Of a stretch of DNA of 64,000 bases, positions 1 through 9,215 are shown piece after piece (positions within the stretch are counted from its first letter, which is position 1; each line of letters begins with the position of its first letter). Origin of the DNA: Sphingomonas sp. PAMC 26621 (GTDB lineage: Bacteria; Pseudomonadota; Alphaproteobacteria; Sphingomonadales; Sphingomonadaceae); assembly GCF_000251145.1 (NCBI RefSeq), contig NZ_AIDW01000019.1, positions 186,001 through 250,000 on the forward strand, in the 5' to 3' direction. The translations under genes and the position numbers were made by a program. Below the pieces are notes generated by a model, which saw nothing but the letters and a program-made list of their open reading frames with translations, searched no databases and was not told the DNA's origin.

Positions 1-2428
1 GCGTGCCCGGTGCGACGTTCAGTTCGGTCCGTGCGGCGCGGACCTCTCCAATCAGGCGGATCAGCCAGTCGATCTCCTGGCTCGCAGCAGGATCGAGCGC
101 ACGCGCATCCGCCATCGGCCACTGCGCGACGATCAGGTTGCTCTCGCGCGGACCCATCGCGTTCCACAGTTCTTCGGTGATGAAGGGCATGAACGGGTGG
201 AGCAAAACGAGGATCTGGTCGATCACCCAGCCCGCGACCGCACGGGTCTCATCCGCGTCCGCGCCTGTGGCGGGCGCGTCCATCTGGCCGAGCACGGGCT
301 TGATCAGCTCGAGATACCAGTCGCAGAAGCGGCTCCACACGAACTGATACACCGCATTGGCAGCGCCATCGAACCGCAAGTCGGCAAGCGCGAGGTCGAC
401 AGCCTGAACGGTCGCGATCGTCTCTGCGATGATCCATTTGTTGACTGCGAGGGTGGCGCGCGGCGCTTCGAGCGTCTTGCTCGCGCCGATCCCGTTGCCC
501 TGCGCGAAACGGCACGCGTTCCACAGCTTCGTCGCGAAGTTGCGATAGCCCTCGACGCGCTTCTCATCCATCTTGATGTCGCGGCCCTGGCTTTCCATCG
601 CTGCCATGAAGAAGCGCAGCGCATCCGCACCGTACTGGTCGATCAGGCCGAGCGGATTGACCACGTTGCCCTTCGACTTGGACATCTTCGCGCCGTCTGC
701 CGCGCGGACAAGACCGTGCAAATACAGCGTCTTGAACGGAACATCACCCATGAAGTGCAAACCCTGCATCATCATGCGCGCATCCCAGAAGAACAGGATG
801 TCGAAGCCCGAGATGAGCACGTCGTTGGGGTAGCGACCGCCTAAAGTCTCCCTCTCCCCTTCAGGGGAGAGGGTCGGGGAGAGGGGCTGTCCTGCATTAC
901 CGAGGGCGACGCCGGTCGAAGCGTCCCCCTCTCCCCGGCCCTCTCCCCGGAGGGGAGAGGGAGGAGTTGAGCCATCCCAGCCCAGCGTCGCGAACGGCCA
1001 CAGCGCAGAAGAGAACCACGTGTCGAGCACGTCATTGTCCTGCCGCAGCGCGACGCCCTCGCCTGCCTGCGCCTGAGCTTCGGCCTCGGTCATTGCGACG
1101 AACACCGCCCCGTCCTCGGCGAACCACGCCGGAATCCGATGCCCCCACCACAGCTGGCGCGACACGCACCACGGCTGGATGTTCTCCATCCAGTTGAAAA
1201 ACGTCTTCTCCCACGTCTTGGGCACGAGCTTGATCGCACCCGAGCGGACCGCCTCGATCGCGGGCTTCGCCAGCGTCGCCGCATCGACATACCATTGGTC
1301 GGTCAGCCACGGCTCGATCACCACGCCCGAGCGATCGCCATACGGCGTCTGGATCGTGCGCGGTTCGGCGTCGTGCTCGGCGCCGTCCTTGTCAACGTGC
1401 GGGATCAGGAATCCCTCCGCCTTCAACTGCGCGACGACCGCCTTGCGCGCTTCCACGCTGGTCAGCCCGAGGAACGCATCGGGGATCAGGCCGTCCGCAA
1501 CCTGCACGACCTGCGCCTTGGCATCGAGCATGTTGAGCATCGTGCCCGCCGCCATGCCTGCGCGCTTGCCGACCTCGAAATCGTTGAAGTCATGCCCCGG
1601 CGTGATCTTGACCGCGCCCGACCCCAGTTCCGGGTCGGCATGGTCGTCGGTGATGATCGGGATCAGCCGCCCGGTGATCGGCAACCGGACCTGCTTGCCG
1701 ACGAGATGCGTATAGCGCTCGTCCGCAGCGTTCACCGCGACCGCCATGTCGGCGAGCATCGTCTCGGGCCGCGTCGTCGCGACCTCGATGAACCCCGAAC
1801 CGTCTTCGAACGGGTAGCGCAGGTGCCAGAAGCTCCCCTTGATCTCGCGCGTCTCGACCTCGAGGTCGCTGATCGCGGTGCCGAGGCCCGGGTCCCAGTT
1901 CACCAGCCGCTTGTCGCGGTAGAGCAGCCCTTCCTTGTGGAGATCGACGAACACCTTGAGGACGGCTTTGGAAAAGCCCTCGTCCATCGTGAAGCGTTCG
2001 TTCGCCCAATCCATCGAGCAGCCAAGGCGACGGAGCTGCTGCGTGATCTCGCCGCCGCTCTCTTCCTTCCACGCCCAGACCTTCTCGACGAACTGCTCGC
2101 GCGTGAAGTCGGTGCGCTTCTCGGGCGGGGTCAGGGCGCCCATCTGGCGCTCGACTACCATCTGCGTCGCGATGCCGGCGTGATCAGTGCCGACCACCCA
2201 CAGTGCATCCTTGCCCTTCAGCCGCGCATGGCGCGTCAGGATGTCCTGCAGCGTGTTGTCGAGCGCATGCCCGATGTGGAGCGACCCCGTCACGTTGGGC
2301 GGCGGGTTGACGATCGTCCACGGCTCGGCACCGGGGCGGTCGGGCCGGAACTGGCCGGTCGCCTCCCAATGCGCGTACCAGCGCTGTTCGAGTTCGGCGG
2401 GGTCGAAGGTTTTGGGGAGTTCGCTCAT
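1..2428 (-). CDS. valS: Valyl-tRNA synthetase, 3' end beyond the window
   Basis: Charges tRNA-Val with valine in the cytoplasm. The start ATG at 2426-2428 gives [10 protein letters not shown]. The class I HIGH motif is at residues 51-54 (SLHIGHALD) and the KMSKSKG motif is encoded near 669-689. The reading frame stays open to base 1, giving about 809 codons, so the C-terminal part is missing from the window. Between ATLGWDGS and [15 protein letters not shown] the frame runs through a palindromic repeat (848-964) that adds about 36-40 residues not expected in ValRS, such as [11 protein letters not shown] and [12 protein letters not shown], without breaking the frame. Conserved catalytic segments resume immediately after it. 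The family assignment is certain; whether the insert is tolerated in the folded protein is unknown. Confidence 0.96.
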   Translation of the reverse strand, partial: MSELPKTFDPAELEQRWYAHWEATGQFRPDRPGAEPWTIVNPPPNVTGSLHIGHALDNTLQDILTRHARLKGKDALWVVGTDHAGIATQMVVERQMGALTPPEKRTDFTREQFVEKVWAWKEESGGEITQQLRRLGCSMDWANERFTMDEGFSKAVLKVFVDLHKEGLLYRDKRLVNWDPGLGTAISDLEVETREIKGSFWHLRYPFEDGSGFIEVATTRPETMLADMAVAVNAADERYTHLVGKQVRLPITGRLIPIITDDHADPELGSGAVKITPGHDFNDFEVGKRAGMAAGTMLNMLDAKAQVVQVADGLIPDAFLGLTSVEARKAVVAQLKAEGFLIPHVDKDGAEHDAEPRTIQTPYGDRSGVVIEPWLTDQWYVDAATLAKPAIEAVRSGAIKLVPKTWEKTFFNWMENIQPWCVSRQLWWGHRIPAWFAEDGAVFVAMTEAEAQAQAGEGVALRQDNDVLDTWFSSALWPFATLGWDGSTPPSPLRGEGRGEGDASTGVALGNAGQPLSPTLSPEGERETLGGRYPNDVLISGFDILFFWDARMMMQGLHFMGDVPFKTLYLHGLVRAADGAKMSKSKGNVVNPLGLIDQYGADALRFFMAAMESQGRDIKMDEKRVEGYRNFATKLWNACRFAQGNGIGASKTLEAPRATLAVNKWIIAETIATVQAVDLALADLRFDGAANAVYQFVWSRFCDWYLELIKPVLGQMDAPATGADADETRAVAGWVIDQILVLLHPFMPFITEELWNAMGPRESNLIVAQWPMADARALDPAASQEIDWLIRLIGEVRAARTELNVAPGT
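848..964. repeat. Bipartite palindromic repeat (family B) inside valS
   Basis: Two CTCTCCCC-type hairpin arms in inverted orientation (one reads CCCCTTCAGGGGAG, the other CCCCGGAGGGGAG) flank a core of about 50 bases. The same arm type recurs at 17451-17550. Codon phase on both sides agrees with the valS start, so the element is translated as part of ValRS. The structure resembles REPIN elements (two REP units in inverted orientation). No REP-associated transposase gene lies in this window. Confidence 0.85.
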
Positions 2429-2474
2429 GATGCCACAGGCTTTAGCCGGGGACGCGCAAAAGGGAAGAGCGACG

Positions 2475-4085
2475 CTATCCCCGTGCCCCCGGACGATCGA
2501 TCAGCGCGCGTACACGCGCCTCGAGATCGCCGCCGCGATACGGCTTGCGCAACAGCTCGAAACTCTTGCTGCTTTCGTCGATCGAGTCGTCGGCATAGCC
2601 GGTCGTCAGCAATACCCGGATCGCCGGGAAATCGCGTCGTACCTGCCGTGCGAGCTCGACCCCATTCATGCCGCCGGGCATGACGATATCGCTGAACAGC
2701 AGCCTGAAGTCCTGATCGGTTCGCAGCACGTCGAGCGCGGTTCGCGCATTCGAAACCTGTACGACGTGATAGCCATGCATCTCCAGCAGCGCCTTGCCCA
2801 GCGAGGCGACCTCGGGCTGGTCCTCGACCATCAGAATGCGGACACCGTGTGTTTCGGTCAGGGCCGGGGCCGGAGCCGTCATACGCTCCACCGCACCGCT
2901 CGCCCGCGGAAAATACAGGGTCAGTCGCGCGCCGCCCTCCGCGGGATTGGTCGCCGTGACCGCCCCGCCGGATTGCCGCATGAACCCATAGACCATCGCC
3001 AGTCCGAGCCCGGTCCCTTTGCCGACGTCCTTGGTGGAGAAGAACGGATCGAACATCCGGTCGATCGCCACGCCATCGATCCCCGGGCCATCGTCGCTGA
3101 TCGTGAGCGCGACATATTCGCCCGGGCGAAGCTTGCCGAGGAGTTCGCCTTCCGACGGCAAGACCGCGTTGCGCGTTGCAAGCGTCACCGTCCCGCGATC
3201 GCTGCTCGCATCGCGCGCGTTGGAGATGATGTTGAGGACTGCCATCTCGGCCTGGACCGGATCGATCCGGCAATTCCACAGCTCGGGGGCGAGGTGGTAG
3301 CGCAACGCCATACCGCCAGCGCTCCGTTCGAGCACCGATCCGAAATCATGCACCAGTGTATTGAGGTTAAGCAACCGATCGCGCAGTTCCTGCTTGCGCG
3401 CAAACGCAAGCAGCTGCTGCGTCAGCGTGGCACCGCGCTGCGCCGCCGCACCGATTGCCTCGACCGCGCGGGAGGCGGCACGATCCCCTGGATCGACGCG
3501 GGCGCCGAGCATATCGATATAGCCGATGATGACCTGCAGCAAATTGTTAAAATCATGCGCGATACCGCCGGTCAGCTGCCCGACCGCCTCCATCTTCTGC
3601 GCTTCGTGCAGCGCCTCCTCCGCCTCGCGTCGGCGCGACACGTCGAGCTGGCTCGCAAAGAAGTAGATCAGCTTGCCCGCCTCATCGAACACGGGCGAGA
3701 TGAACAGCGCGTTCCAGAAGGTCGAACCGTTCTTCCGGTAATTGAGGATTTCGACCGACACTTCCTGCCGCTCCGCGATCGCGCGACGCACTTGCGCAAC
3801 CGAATCCCGATCGGTCTCAGGACCCTGCAGGAAGCGGCAGTTAATCCCGATAATTTCGGCGTCGCTATACCCGGTCATGTGCCGGAACGCCTCGTTGCAG
3901 AAGATTACCGGATTGTCGGGCTGATGCGGGTCGGTCACCACCATCGGCATGCGCGTCGTCTTGACCGCCGCAAAGAAGATGTCGCTCGGCGTGTCGTCCT
4001 GTGCGGCGGCGTTCAGGATGTGCGATGGCGGGACGACGACGTCGTCGCCCGCGTTCGGCGGCCCAGCGGGGTCGGTGTCGTTCAT
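2475..4085 (-). CDS. LOV-domain hybrid histidine kinase (blue-light sensor)
   Basis: 536 residues: LOV/PAS at about 35-150, histidine-kinase dimerisation and ATPase domains at about 165-395, and a C-terminal receiver at about 415-530. The LOV signature GINCRFLQG carries the photoactive cysteine (C83). The other flavin contacts expected of a LOV domain are present (Q87, N115, N125 and Q146 in FFASQLDVS). The H-box is GGIAHDFNN (H177), the N-box NIISNARDA, the G-boxes DDGPGID and GKGTGLGL, and the receiver aspartate is D466 in FSDIVMPGG. Blue light should form a flavin-cysteinyl adduct and alter kinase activity. The built-in receiver suggests internal phosphotransfer or feedback control. It has no membrane segment, so it is cytoplasmic. 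It ends 46 bases before valS starts and could be co-transcribed with it. The output target is not visible. Confidence 0.93.
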   Translation of the reverse strand: MNDTDPAGPPNAGDDVVVPPSHILNAAAQDDTPSDIFFAAVKTTRMPMVVTDPHQPDNPVIFCNEAFRHMTGYSDAEIIGINCRFLQGPETDRDSVAQVRRAIAERQEVSVEILNYRKNGSTFWNALFISPVFDEAGKLIYFFASQLDVSRRREAEEALHEAQKMEAVGQLTGGIAHDFNNLLQVIIGYIDMLGARVDPGDRAASRAVEAIGAAAQRGATLTQQLLAFARKQELRDRLLNLNTLVHDFGSVLERSAGGMALRYHLAPELWNCRIDPVQAEMAVLNIISNARDASSDRGTVTLATRNAVLPSEGELLGKLRPGEYVALTISDDGPGIDGVAIDRMFDPFFSTKDVGKGTGLGLAMVYGFMRQSGGAVTATNPAEGGARLTLYFPRASGAVERMTAPAPALTETHGVRILMVEDQPEVASLGKALLEMHGYHVVQVSNARTALDVLRTDQDFRLLFSDIVMPGGMNGVELARQVRRDFPAIRVLLTTGYADDSIDESSKSFELLRKPYRGGDLEARVRALIDRPGARG

Positions 4086-4151
4086 TGAGTGGCAAACTCG
4101 ATCCGCCCGCGAGGGTTCCCCTCGTTACCAAAACGAACCGAGCGGGTTCAG

Positions 4152-4655
4152 TTACTTCCCGGTAATCCGGTCGATTTCCCTGGCAACCATGGCCTCGACC
4201 ATGTGCGGAAGATTGGCGTCGAGCCATTCCCGCAGCATCGGGCGCAGCATCTCGCGCACCATCGCTTCAAGCGTGTCGCTCCCGGCAATCTCGGGCTTCA
4301 CGACCAGCCGTGACAAGGTGTCGAGCGGTCCGCGCGTTGCGGCGGCAGTCCGCTGCGACAGGATCCCGTCGGCGACGGGCTTCGCGGCTTCGGACTCGGG
4401 CGCGGCAACGGGAGCGCTCGGTTGCGGCGGGACGGGTGTCGCCGGCGGTGCCAGTGCGGCGGGCGAAACCGGCTCGGCCGGTTCGCGCAACTCGAGGATG
4501 TCGTCGCGGGCCGAAGGCTCGGCCTCGGCACGGCGTGGGACCGAACGTTCGGGACGTTTGCCTCGCCCTGGCGTGACGTCATTCTCTTCGGCGATGATCC
4601 GTTTGATCGATGAAAGAATATCCTCCATCGATGGCTCCCCGCTCAAATCCCCCAT
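4152..4655 (-). CDS. popZ: PopZ-like polar organising protein (DUF2497)
   Basis: 167 residues with the three-part PopZ plan. A short N-terminal helix (MEDILSSIKRIIAEE) recruits client proteins in the family. A proline/alanine-rich acidic linker spans about residues 30-105. The C-terminal oligomerisation helices (MVREMLRPMLREWLDANLP, then MVAREIDRITGK) complete it. In Caulobacter PopZ forms a condensate at the cell pole that anchors the chromosome origin through ParB and gathers cell-cycle kinases. The match to the N- and C-terminal signatures is clear, but sphingomonad members are often annotated only as DUF2497, so polar function is inferred from the family. It lies between the TolC-type gene and the LOV kinase, all on the minus strand. 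Confidence 0.85.
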   Translation of the reverse strand: MGDLSGEPSMEDILSSIKRIIAEENDVTPGRGKRPERSVPRRAEAEPSARDDILELREPAEPVSPAALAPPATPVPPQPSAPVAAPESEAAKPVADGILSQRTAAATRGPLDTLSRLVVKPEIAGSDTLEAMVREMLRPMLREWLDANLPHMVEAMVAREIDRITGK

Positions 4656-4690
4656 CGAAAATCCTTGCGAAAGTAAACGGTCACGCCGCG

Positions 4691-6205
4691 TTACCGGTTC
4701 GGCGTCTGTTCACCTGCGGTAATCTTGGCGCTCCTGTCAACTGGCCGCGAGTCGAGCATCGGGTCGAGCGTCCGGGTGACGTTCGAGTTCTGCGCTGCGG
4801 TATCGGTCGTGCGGGTGCCGGTGACGGCGGGATCGGGCTCGGAGCCGAAGTCCCAGATCTTCCCGCGCACGCTCTCATAATGCTTGACCGGATCGTAGAG
4901 CGGCCCGCCATCCAGACCGAGATCGCGCGCCTCGGCATGCCCCATCGCCGCGAGCAGTGCGAAGCCAGCGACATAGGCGTCGCGCCGTGCGGTAACGAGC
5001 GTGACCTGCGAATTGAGCAGTTCCTGCTCGGCGTTGAGGATATCGAGGATCGTGCGATTGCCGACGCTGTTCTCGGCCCGGACACCCTCGAGCGAGAGCT
5101 TGTTGGCATTGACCGCGACTTCGCTCGACGCGATCACTTCGAGCGAGGATTTCCAGACCGCATAGGCCGAACGCGCCTGCGAGATCACGCTGCGTTCGGT
5201 TTCGGTCACGCGCTCGATCGACTGCAACCGTGCGTCCTGCGCCTGCCGGACCTGTGCGGCCGGACGCCCGCCCTGGTACAGCGGCACGGTTAGGCCCAGA
5301 CCAACCGTCGCCGCAGTTCCGGTCTGGCCGACCGCGGTCGCCGTGCCCGAACCAAGCGTCCCGAGATAATTGTAGTAATTCCCGCCAACGTTCGCGTTGA
5401 TCCGCGGTAGCCGGTTGGCGCGCGCCGTCCCGATATCGAAGCCGGCCGCATCCCGTTCCTTGGCAGCGGCGAGCAGCGTCGGGTTGTTCTTGAGCGCGAC
5501 GGCGACCGCATTGTCGGGATCAGCCGGCATGTTGGGCAGTGCCGGCGGCAGATCGAGACGCCCGGGTGCCGCGCCGATCAGCCGGATATAACTCTCGCGA
5601 CTGGAAATCAGTCGCGCCTGCGCGGTCTGCAACTGGCTCTGCGCGAGCGCGAGACGCGCTTCGGACTGGGCGACGTCGGTGCGCGTGAGGTCGCCGACCT
5701 GGAAGCGATCACGACTTGCCTGCAGATTGACGTCGAGGACGCGGACGTTCTGCGTGTTGAGCCCGACGATCGCCTCGTCGCGGATCACGTCCATATAGGC
5801 ACCGACCACCGCGGAGAAGAGATCGCTCTCGGTCCCGCGCAGGCTGAGTTCACCGCCTTCGACGCGGGTCTTCGCCGCACGCACCGAATTGCGCACCGCG
5901 CCACCTGCATAGAGCGGCACCGACAGGGTCGCACTGGCCGTTCCACTGCGATCGGGGGAGACGAAGCTGTTCGCCGCCTTGACCACGTTCTCGGTGTAGG
6001 CGCTTTGCAACTGGACGCCGGGCAGACCCTGCGACCGCGCGATCGGCACGTTCTCGTCAATCGCGCGCAGGTTTGCCCGCTGCGCGGCAAGCGTCGGGTT
6101 ACTGGTATAGGCCTTGACCAGAGCCTCGCGCAGCGTCTCCGCCGACAGCGGCGTGGCTGTCACCAGAAGAATTGCCGAGCCGCTCAGGAGAGAAAGAAAT
6201 CGCAT
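4691..6205 (-). CDS. TolC-family outer-membrane efflux protein
   Basis: 504 residues from the ATG at 6203-6205. A signal peptide (MRFLSLLSGSAILLVTATP, cut near PLSA/ETLREAL) is followed by the internally duplicated TolC fold, with repeated long helices and beta segments such as SVPLYAGGAVRNSVRAAK and LTVPLYQGGRPAAQVRQAQ. TolC trimers form the outer-membrane channel of tripartite efflux pumps and type I secretion systems. No pump or adaptor gene is adjacent, so the partner is unknown. An in-frame upstream start (6274) is possible but would place 23 residues before the signal peptide, so I prefer 6205. The gene starts 20 bases after the Pcm-like gene ends and is probably in one transcript with it. 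Confidence 0.92.
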   Translation of the reverse strand: MRFLSLLSGSAILLVTATPLSAETLREALVKAYTSNPTLAAQRANLRAIDENVPIARSQGLPGVQLQSAYTENVVKAANSFVSPDRSGTASATLSVPLYAGGAVRNSVRAAKTRVEGGELSLRGTESDLFSAVVGAYMDVIRDEAIVGLNTQNVRVLDVNLQASRDRFQVGDLTRTDVAQSEARLALAQSQLQTAQARLISSRESYIRLIGAAPGRLDLPPALPNMPADPDNAVAVALKNNPTLLAAAKERDAAGFDIGTARANRLPRINANVGGNYYNYLGTLGSGTATAVGQTGTAATVGLGLTVPLYQGGRPAAQVRQAQDARLQSIERVTETERSVISQARSAYAVWKSSLEVIASSEVAVNANKLSLEGVRAENSVGNRTILDILNAEQELLNSQVTLVTARRDAYVAGFALLAAMGHAEARDLGLDGGPLYDPVKHYESVRGKIWDFGSEPDPAVTGTRTTDTAAQNSNVTRTLDPMLDSRPVDRSAKITAGEQTPNR

Positions 6206-6225
6206 CGCAAGCGGCTCTTTTCTGG

Positions 6226-6891
6226 TCAGAAAGTGAAAGTACGCGGGCGCGCGAACCCGGGGAGCGCGACACAATCGATATCGGCGAAATCGAGCAACGC
6301 GAAACCACCGGCGCTGCGCCGCCCCGAGGCCAGCCGGGTCACGCCACGATCGGAAAGACCGCTCACGATGCGCCCGCCGACCGCAAGCTGATCGACCAAC
6401 GCCTGCGGCACCTCTTCCACCGCGCCGTCGATGAACAGGACGTCATAGGGTGCACCAGCGGCATGCCCCTCGACGAGCGATCCCTCGACCAGGCTGATCT
6501 TGGCGTGGCCGGCAAGCGCGGTTCGCGCGAGCGTAACCAGCGCAGGGTCGCTCTCGACCGCGACGACATTTGCCACGAGTTCGGCAAGCACGGCGGCGGT
6601 ATAGCCACCCGCTGCGCCGATCAGCAGGACCTTGTCGGTCGGCCGCAGTTCAGCCTGCGTCAACAGCCGTCCGGTCGCGATCGGGACGTTCTGCGCGCGC
6701 CCGTGCGTCAAGGGCACCGCGGTGTCGCGATACGCCAGGTTGGCGACCGCTTCGGGCAGGAACGCCTCGCGCGGAACGAGATCCATCGCCGCAACGACGC
6801 GTGCATCGCTTACCGCATTGGTCCGCAACTGGCTTGCCACCATTGCATGGCGCATCGCCGTCATATCCTGCCCGCGCAAATCGAAATTCAT
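6226..6891 (-). CDS. Pcm-like methyltransferase with degenerate active-site motifs
   Basis: 221 residues starting MNFDLRGQDM. Overall it matches protein-L-isoaspartate O-methyltransferase: an N-terminal RTNAVSDARVVAAM segment, VPREAFLP, and a SAM-binding loop reading LLIGAAGGYTAAVLAEL. The canonical loop is close to EIGTGSGYQ, and the canonical ISQPY motif is replaced here by QNVPIATGRLLTQ. A later VTAA-type segment reads FIDGAVEEVP. A SAM-dependent Rossmann fold is well supported. Repair of isoaspartyl residues is doubtful because motifs that define the enzyme are altered. Alternative in-frame starts lie slightly upstream (up to 6912). Confidence 0.75.
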   Translation of the reverse strand: MNFDLRGQDMTAMRHAMVASQLRTNAVSDARVVAAMDLVPREAFLPEAVANLAYRDTAVPLTHGRAQNVPIATGRLLTQAELRPTDKVLLIGAAGGYTAAVLAELVANVVAVESDPALVTLARTALAGHAKISLVEGSLVEGHAAGAPYDVLFIDGAVEEVPQALVDQLAVGGRIVSGLSDRGVTRLASGRRSAGGFALLDFADIDCVALPGFARPRTFTF

Positions 6892-7063
6892 GATGCCACC
6901 CTCGTCGCGCAACTGTTATAGTCACGCAATACACTTACCGTCAATGCATCGCTTCTATCGCGCGCCACCCGCTTCGCCAAGCGAGCCGTTGCTGCAATCT
7001 GCGTCTGGCTCCATTCTGGTAAACAGCGGGTTAACCGCGATCGGGTTTTTTTGGGCGCAAGAG

Positions 7064-7091
7064 TTGACACCGACGCCATCCGCTTGCATCT
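7064..7091 (+). promoter_or_regulatory. Candidate promoter for tRNA-Cys
   Basis: A perfect -35 box TTGACA lies at 7064-7069. A weak -10-like hexamer GCATCT follows at 7086-7091 after 16 bases, about 13 bases before the mature tRNA. The -35 box is strong and the -10 box poor, as is common in alphaproteobacterial promoters. Confidence 0.4.
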
Positions 7092-7103
7092 GCGCCGCTC
7101 TCC

Positions 7104-7177
7104 GGCCCGATGGCGGAGTGGTGACGTAGAGGACTGCAAATCCTCGCACCCGGGTTCGATTCCCGGTCGGGCCTCCA
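7104..7177 (+). tRNA. tRNA-Cys (anticodon GCA)
   Basis: A cloverleaf can be drawn: acceptor stem GGCCCGA pairs with TCGGGCC, the anticodon arm contains CTGCAAA (GCA), the T arm reads CCCGGGTTCGATTCCCGG, and CCA is encoded at 7175-7177. The length is 74 nt. Confidence 0.96.
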
Positions 7178-7210
7178 GACATTCACGCCGGCCGTCCGCT
7201 CAGGCACGGG

Positions 7211-7642
7211 CTAGCCCTGTCCCGCCAGCGCGGTTTCGAGCGCGGCGATGAAGGGCAGATCGGCCGGCGGCATCGCGAGCCCCCGCAGCGCCCCGGGATA
7301 ATGCCACGCCAGTGCGTCTGCAGCGAGCGCCGCCGGCTCCCCGATCCAGTCGCGACAGACGTACAGCAGCAGCAGGAGATGGCGCTCGGGCAATGCAAGA
7401 CTGGCGAAGGTCAGCGGAATCACCGCCGTCGGATCGACCTCAAGGGTCAACTCCTCGGCCAGTTCGCGGACCAGCGCAGCCTCGGGCGTTTCCCCCGCCT
7501 CGACCTTTCCCCCGGGAAACTCCCACAAGCCCGCCATGGCCGTGCCTGCCGGACGCTGCTGGACCAGAACACGTCCATCTCGATCGACAAGCGCAGCCGC
7601 CACAACCAGCAGCAGAGGCCCCCGTCCGGCGTTCTTATCCAT
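7211..7642 (-). CDS. mutT: MutT-type Nudix hydrolase
   Basis: 143 residues from the ATG at 7640-7642 (MDKNAGRGPLLLVVAAAL). The Nudix box follows the GX5EX7REUXEEXGU pattern (GKVEAGETPEAAL, then RELAEELTL), and the flanking LWEFPGG is typical of MutT. The enzyme cleaves oxidised nucleotides such as 8-oxo-dGTP and prevents A:T to C:G transversions. It is the usual MutT length and has no extra domain. It diverges from the pilin gene, with 60 bases between the two starts. Confidence 0.9.
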   Translation of the reverse strand: MDKNAGRGPLLLVVAAALVDRDGRVLVQQRPAGTAMAGLWEFPGGKVEAGETPEAALVRELAEELTLEVDPTAVIPLTFASLALPERHLLLLLYVCRDWIGEPAALAADALAWHYPGALRGLAMPPADLPFIAALETALAGQG

Positions 7643-7702
7643 TCGGTAATGCTCCCCCGTTACATCCGGTCGCATTGTACACGGCCCGGAGGCGTTGCCG
7701 AC

Positions 7703-7885
7703 ATGTTCGTCGGATTGATCAAACGACTGCTGGCCAGCCGCAAGGCGGGTACAGCCATCGAATATGGACTGATTATCGCGCTGGTCGTCCTCGCGATGAT
7801 TGCCGCGCTCGGGCAGTTCGCCAGCGCGACCACGGGCATGTGGAATCGCGTGAGCACGGCTGTGGTAGGCGCAGGAACGAACTAA
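7703..7885 (+). CDS. Flp/Fap-type pilin, first copy
   Basis: 60 residues. A short basic leader (MFVGLIKRLLASRKAG) precedes TAIEYGLIIALVVLAMIAAL, the Flp signature in which prepilin peptidase cuts after glycine before the hydrophobic helix. Flp subunits build the thin adhesive pili of Tad secretion systems. A GGAGG-like ribosome site lies about 10 bases before the ATG. No tad/cpa assembly gene is in the window, so assembly must be encoded elsewhere. The C-terminus (SATTGMWNRVSTAVVGAGTN) differs from that of the second copy, so the two are diverged paralogues. Confidence 0.88.
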   Translation: MFVGLIKRLLASRKAGTAIEYGLIIALVVLAMIAALGQFASATTGMWNRVSTAVVGAGTN

Positions 7886-8015
7886 AACGGTTCTCTGCGT
7901 AAAAAAAGTCCCGACGTTTAAACCTTTCTCAACCTTACAGGACGTAAATCTGCCGTTGTTGGTCCGGCAATCCGGTCCGACCGGGTACTGAAGCTAATCT
8001 ACGGAGACCGGAATC

Positions 8016-8174
8016 ATGCAGAACATTCGCAAGTTCATCAAGAACTCCAAGGGCGCGACCGCAATCGAATACGGTCTGATCGCTGCGCTCATCGCAGTTG
8101 CTGCTATCACCGCGATGTCGTCGCTGGGCGGCAAGCTGTCGAACACCTTCAATAATGTTTCGACCAAGCTTTAA
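8016..8174 (+). CDS. Flp/Fap-type pilin, second copy
   Basis: 52 residues: basic leader MQNIRKFIKNSKG, then ATAIEYGLIAALIAVAAIT, then a short tail NTFNNVSTKL. The signature and leader length are classic for the major Flp pilin. The ATG follows an ACGGAGACCGG ribosome-binding region. It lies 130 bases after the first pilin and just before a strong terminator, so it could be expressed alone or together with the first copy. The tail has the shape of the common major pilin, and I infer this copy is the major subunit. Confidence 0.9.
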   Translation: MQNIRKFIKNSKGATAIEYGLIAALIAVAAITAMSSLGGKLSNTFNNVSTKL

Positions 8175-8201
8175 TCCGGCTTGATCTGACCAAACTGCTT
8201 G

Positions 8202-8236
8202 AAGGGCGGCGGAACTCCGGTTCCGCCGCCCTTTTT
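8202..8236 (+). terminator. Strong intrinsic terminator after the pilin genes
   Basis: A 13-bp perfect stem (AAGGGCGGCGGAA with its complement) has a 6-base loop CTCCGG and a following T run (8231-8235). It sits between the convergent pilin and accA genes. The plus-strand T run favours termination of pilin transcripts. Confidence 0.9.
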
Positions 8237-8255
8237 GCTGTCCTCCGTTGTGCTG

Positions 8256-9203
8256 TCAGAGCCGCCCCATCGCGAGGAACTTCTCGCGCCGCATCCGTCG
8301 CAGCTCGGCCGGTGCGTGATCCGCGAGCCGCACCAGCGCGGCATCGATCGCATCCCCCAGCGCACGGATCGCCGTCGCCGGATCGCGCTGTGCCCCGCCG
8401 AGCGGCTCGGGCACGATCGTGTCGATGATTCCCAGGCCCTTGAGGTCCTGCGCGGTCACCTTCATCGCCTCGGCCGCATCCGACGCCTTGTCGGCGGTGC
8501 GCCACAGAATCGAGGCGCAGCCCTCGGGCGAGATCACCGCATAGACCGCATGTTCGAACATCAGAACGGCATTGCCCGCCGCCAGCGCGATCGCGCCACC
8601 CGAGCCGCCCTCACCGACGACCGCCGCGACCATCGGCACGCCGAGCGCAAGACACTGTTCTGTCGACCGCGCGATCGCCTCGGCCTGGCCGCGCTCCTCG
8701 GCCTGGATTCCCGGGAAGGCGCCCGATGTATCGACCAGCGTCACCACCGGAAGCCCGAAGCGGTCGGCAAGCTGCATCAGGCGGATCGCCTTGCGATACC
8801 CCTCGGGCTTGCCCATTCCGAAATTGTGCCGGAGCCGGCTCGCGGTATCGTCGCCCTTCTCATGACCGATCACGAGGATCCGCCGCCCGCGGAAGGTCGC
8901 GAATCCGCCGAGGATTGCCTGGTCGTCGCCGAACGCCCGGTCGCCCGCAAGCGGCATCCAGTCGTCGAACAGGCCGGCGACGTAATCCTTGAAATGCGGC
9001 CGATCGCCGTGGCGCGCCACCTGCGTCTTCTGCCACGGCGTCAGCCGCGTATAGGTCTCGCGCAACAATTTGTCGGAACGCGCCTGAAGCCGCGAGATTT
9101 CCGCACTGAGATCGACCGTGCCGTCGGCGGCGGTCTCGCGCAATTCGTCGATCTTGCCGTGGAGTTCGGCGATCGGTTTTTCAAAATCGAGGAAGCTTGC
9201 CAT
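8256..9203 (-). CDS. accA: Acetyl-CoA carboxylase carboxyltransferase, alpha subunit
   Basis: 315 residues ([20 protein letters not shown]), close to the 319 of E. coli AccA. Conserved carboxyltransferase segments are present, including [38 protein letters not shown] and [14 protein letters not shown]. With AccD it moves the carboxyl group from biotin to acetyl-CoA, giving malonyl-CoA, the committed step of fatty-acid synthesis. It is downstream of xerD by 12 bases on the same strand, so it is probably in the same transcript. Confidence 0.97.
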   Translation of the reverse strand: MASFLDFEKPIAELHGKIDELRETAADGTVDLSAEISRLQARSDKLLRETYTRLTPWQKTQVARHGDRPHFKDYVAGLFDDWMPLAGDRAFGDDQAILGGFATFRGRRILVIGHEKGDDTASRLRHNFGMGKPEGYRKAIRLMQLADRFGLPVVTLVDTSGAFPGIQAEERGQAEAIARSTEQCLALGVPMVAAVVGEGGSGGAIALAAGNAVLMFEHAVYAVISPEGCASILWRTADKASDAAEAMKVTAQDLKGLGIIDTIVPEPLGGAQRDPATAIRALGDAIDAALVRLADHAPAELRRMRREKFLAMGRL

Positions 9204-9215
9204 AGGTTGGCGCGG

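Noticed and set aside
2187-4088. A 633-codon plus-strand frame opposite the LOV kinase and valS start
   Set aside because: It has no domain or ribosome site and crosses two real minus-strand genes with full motifs.
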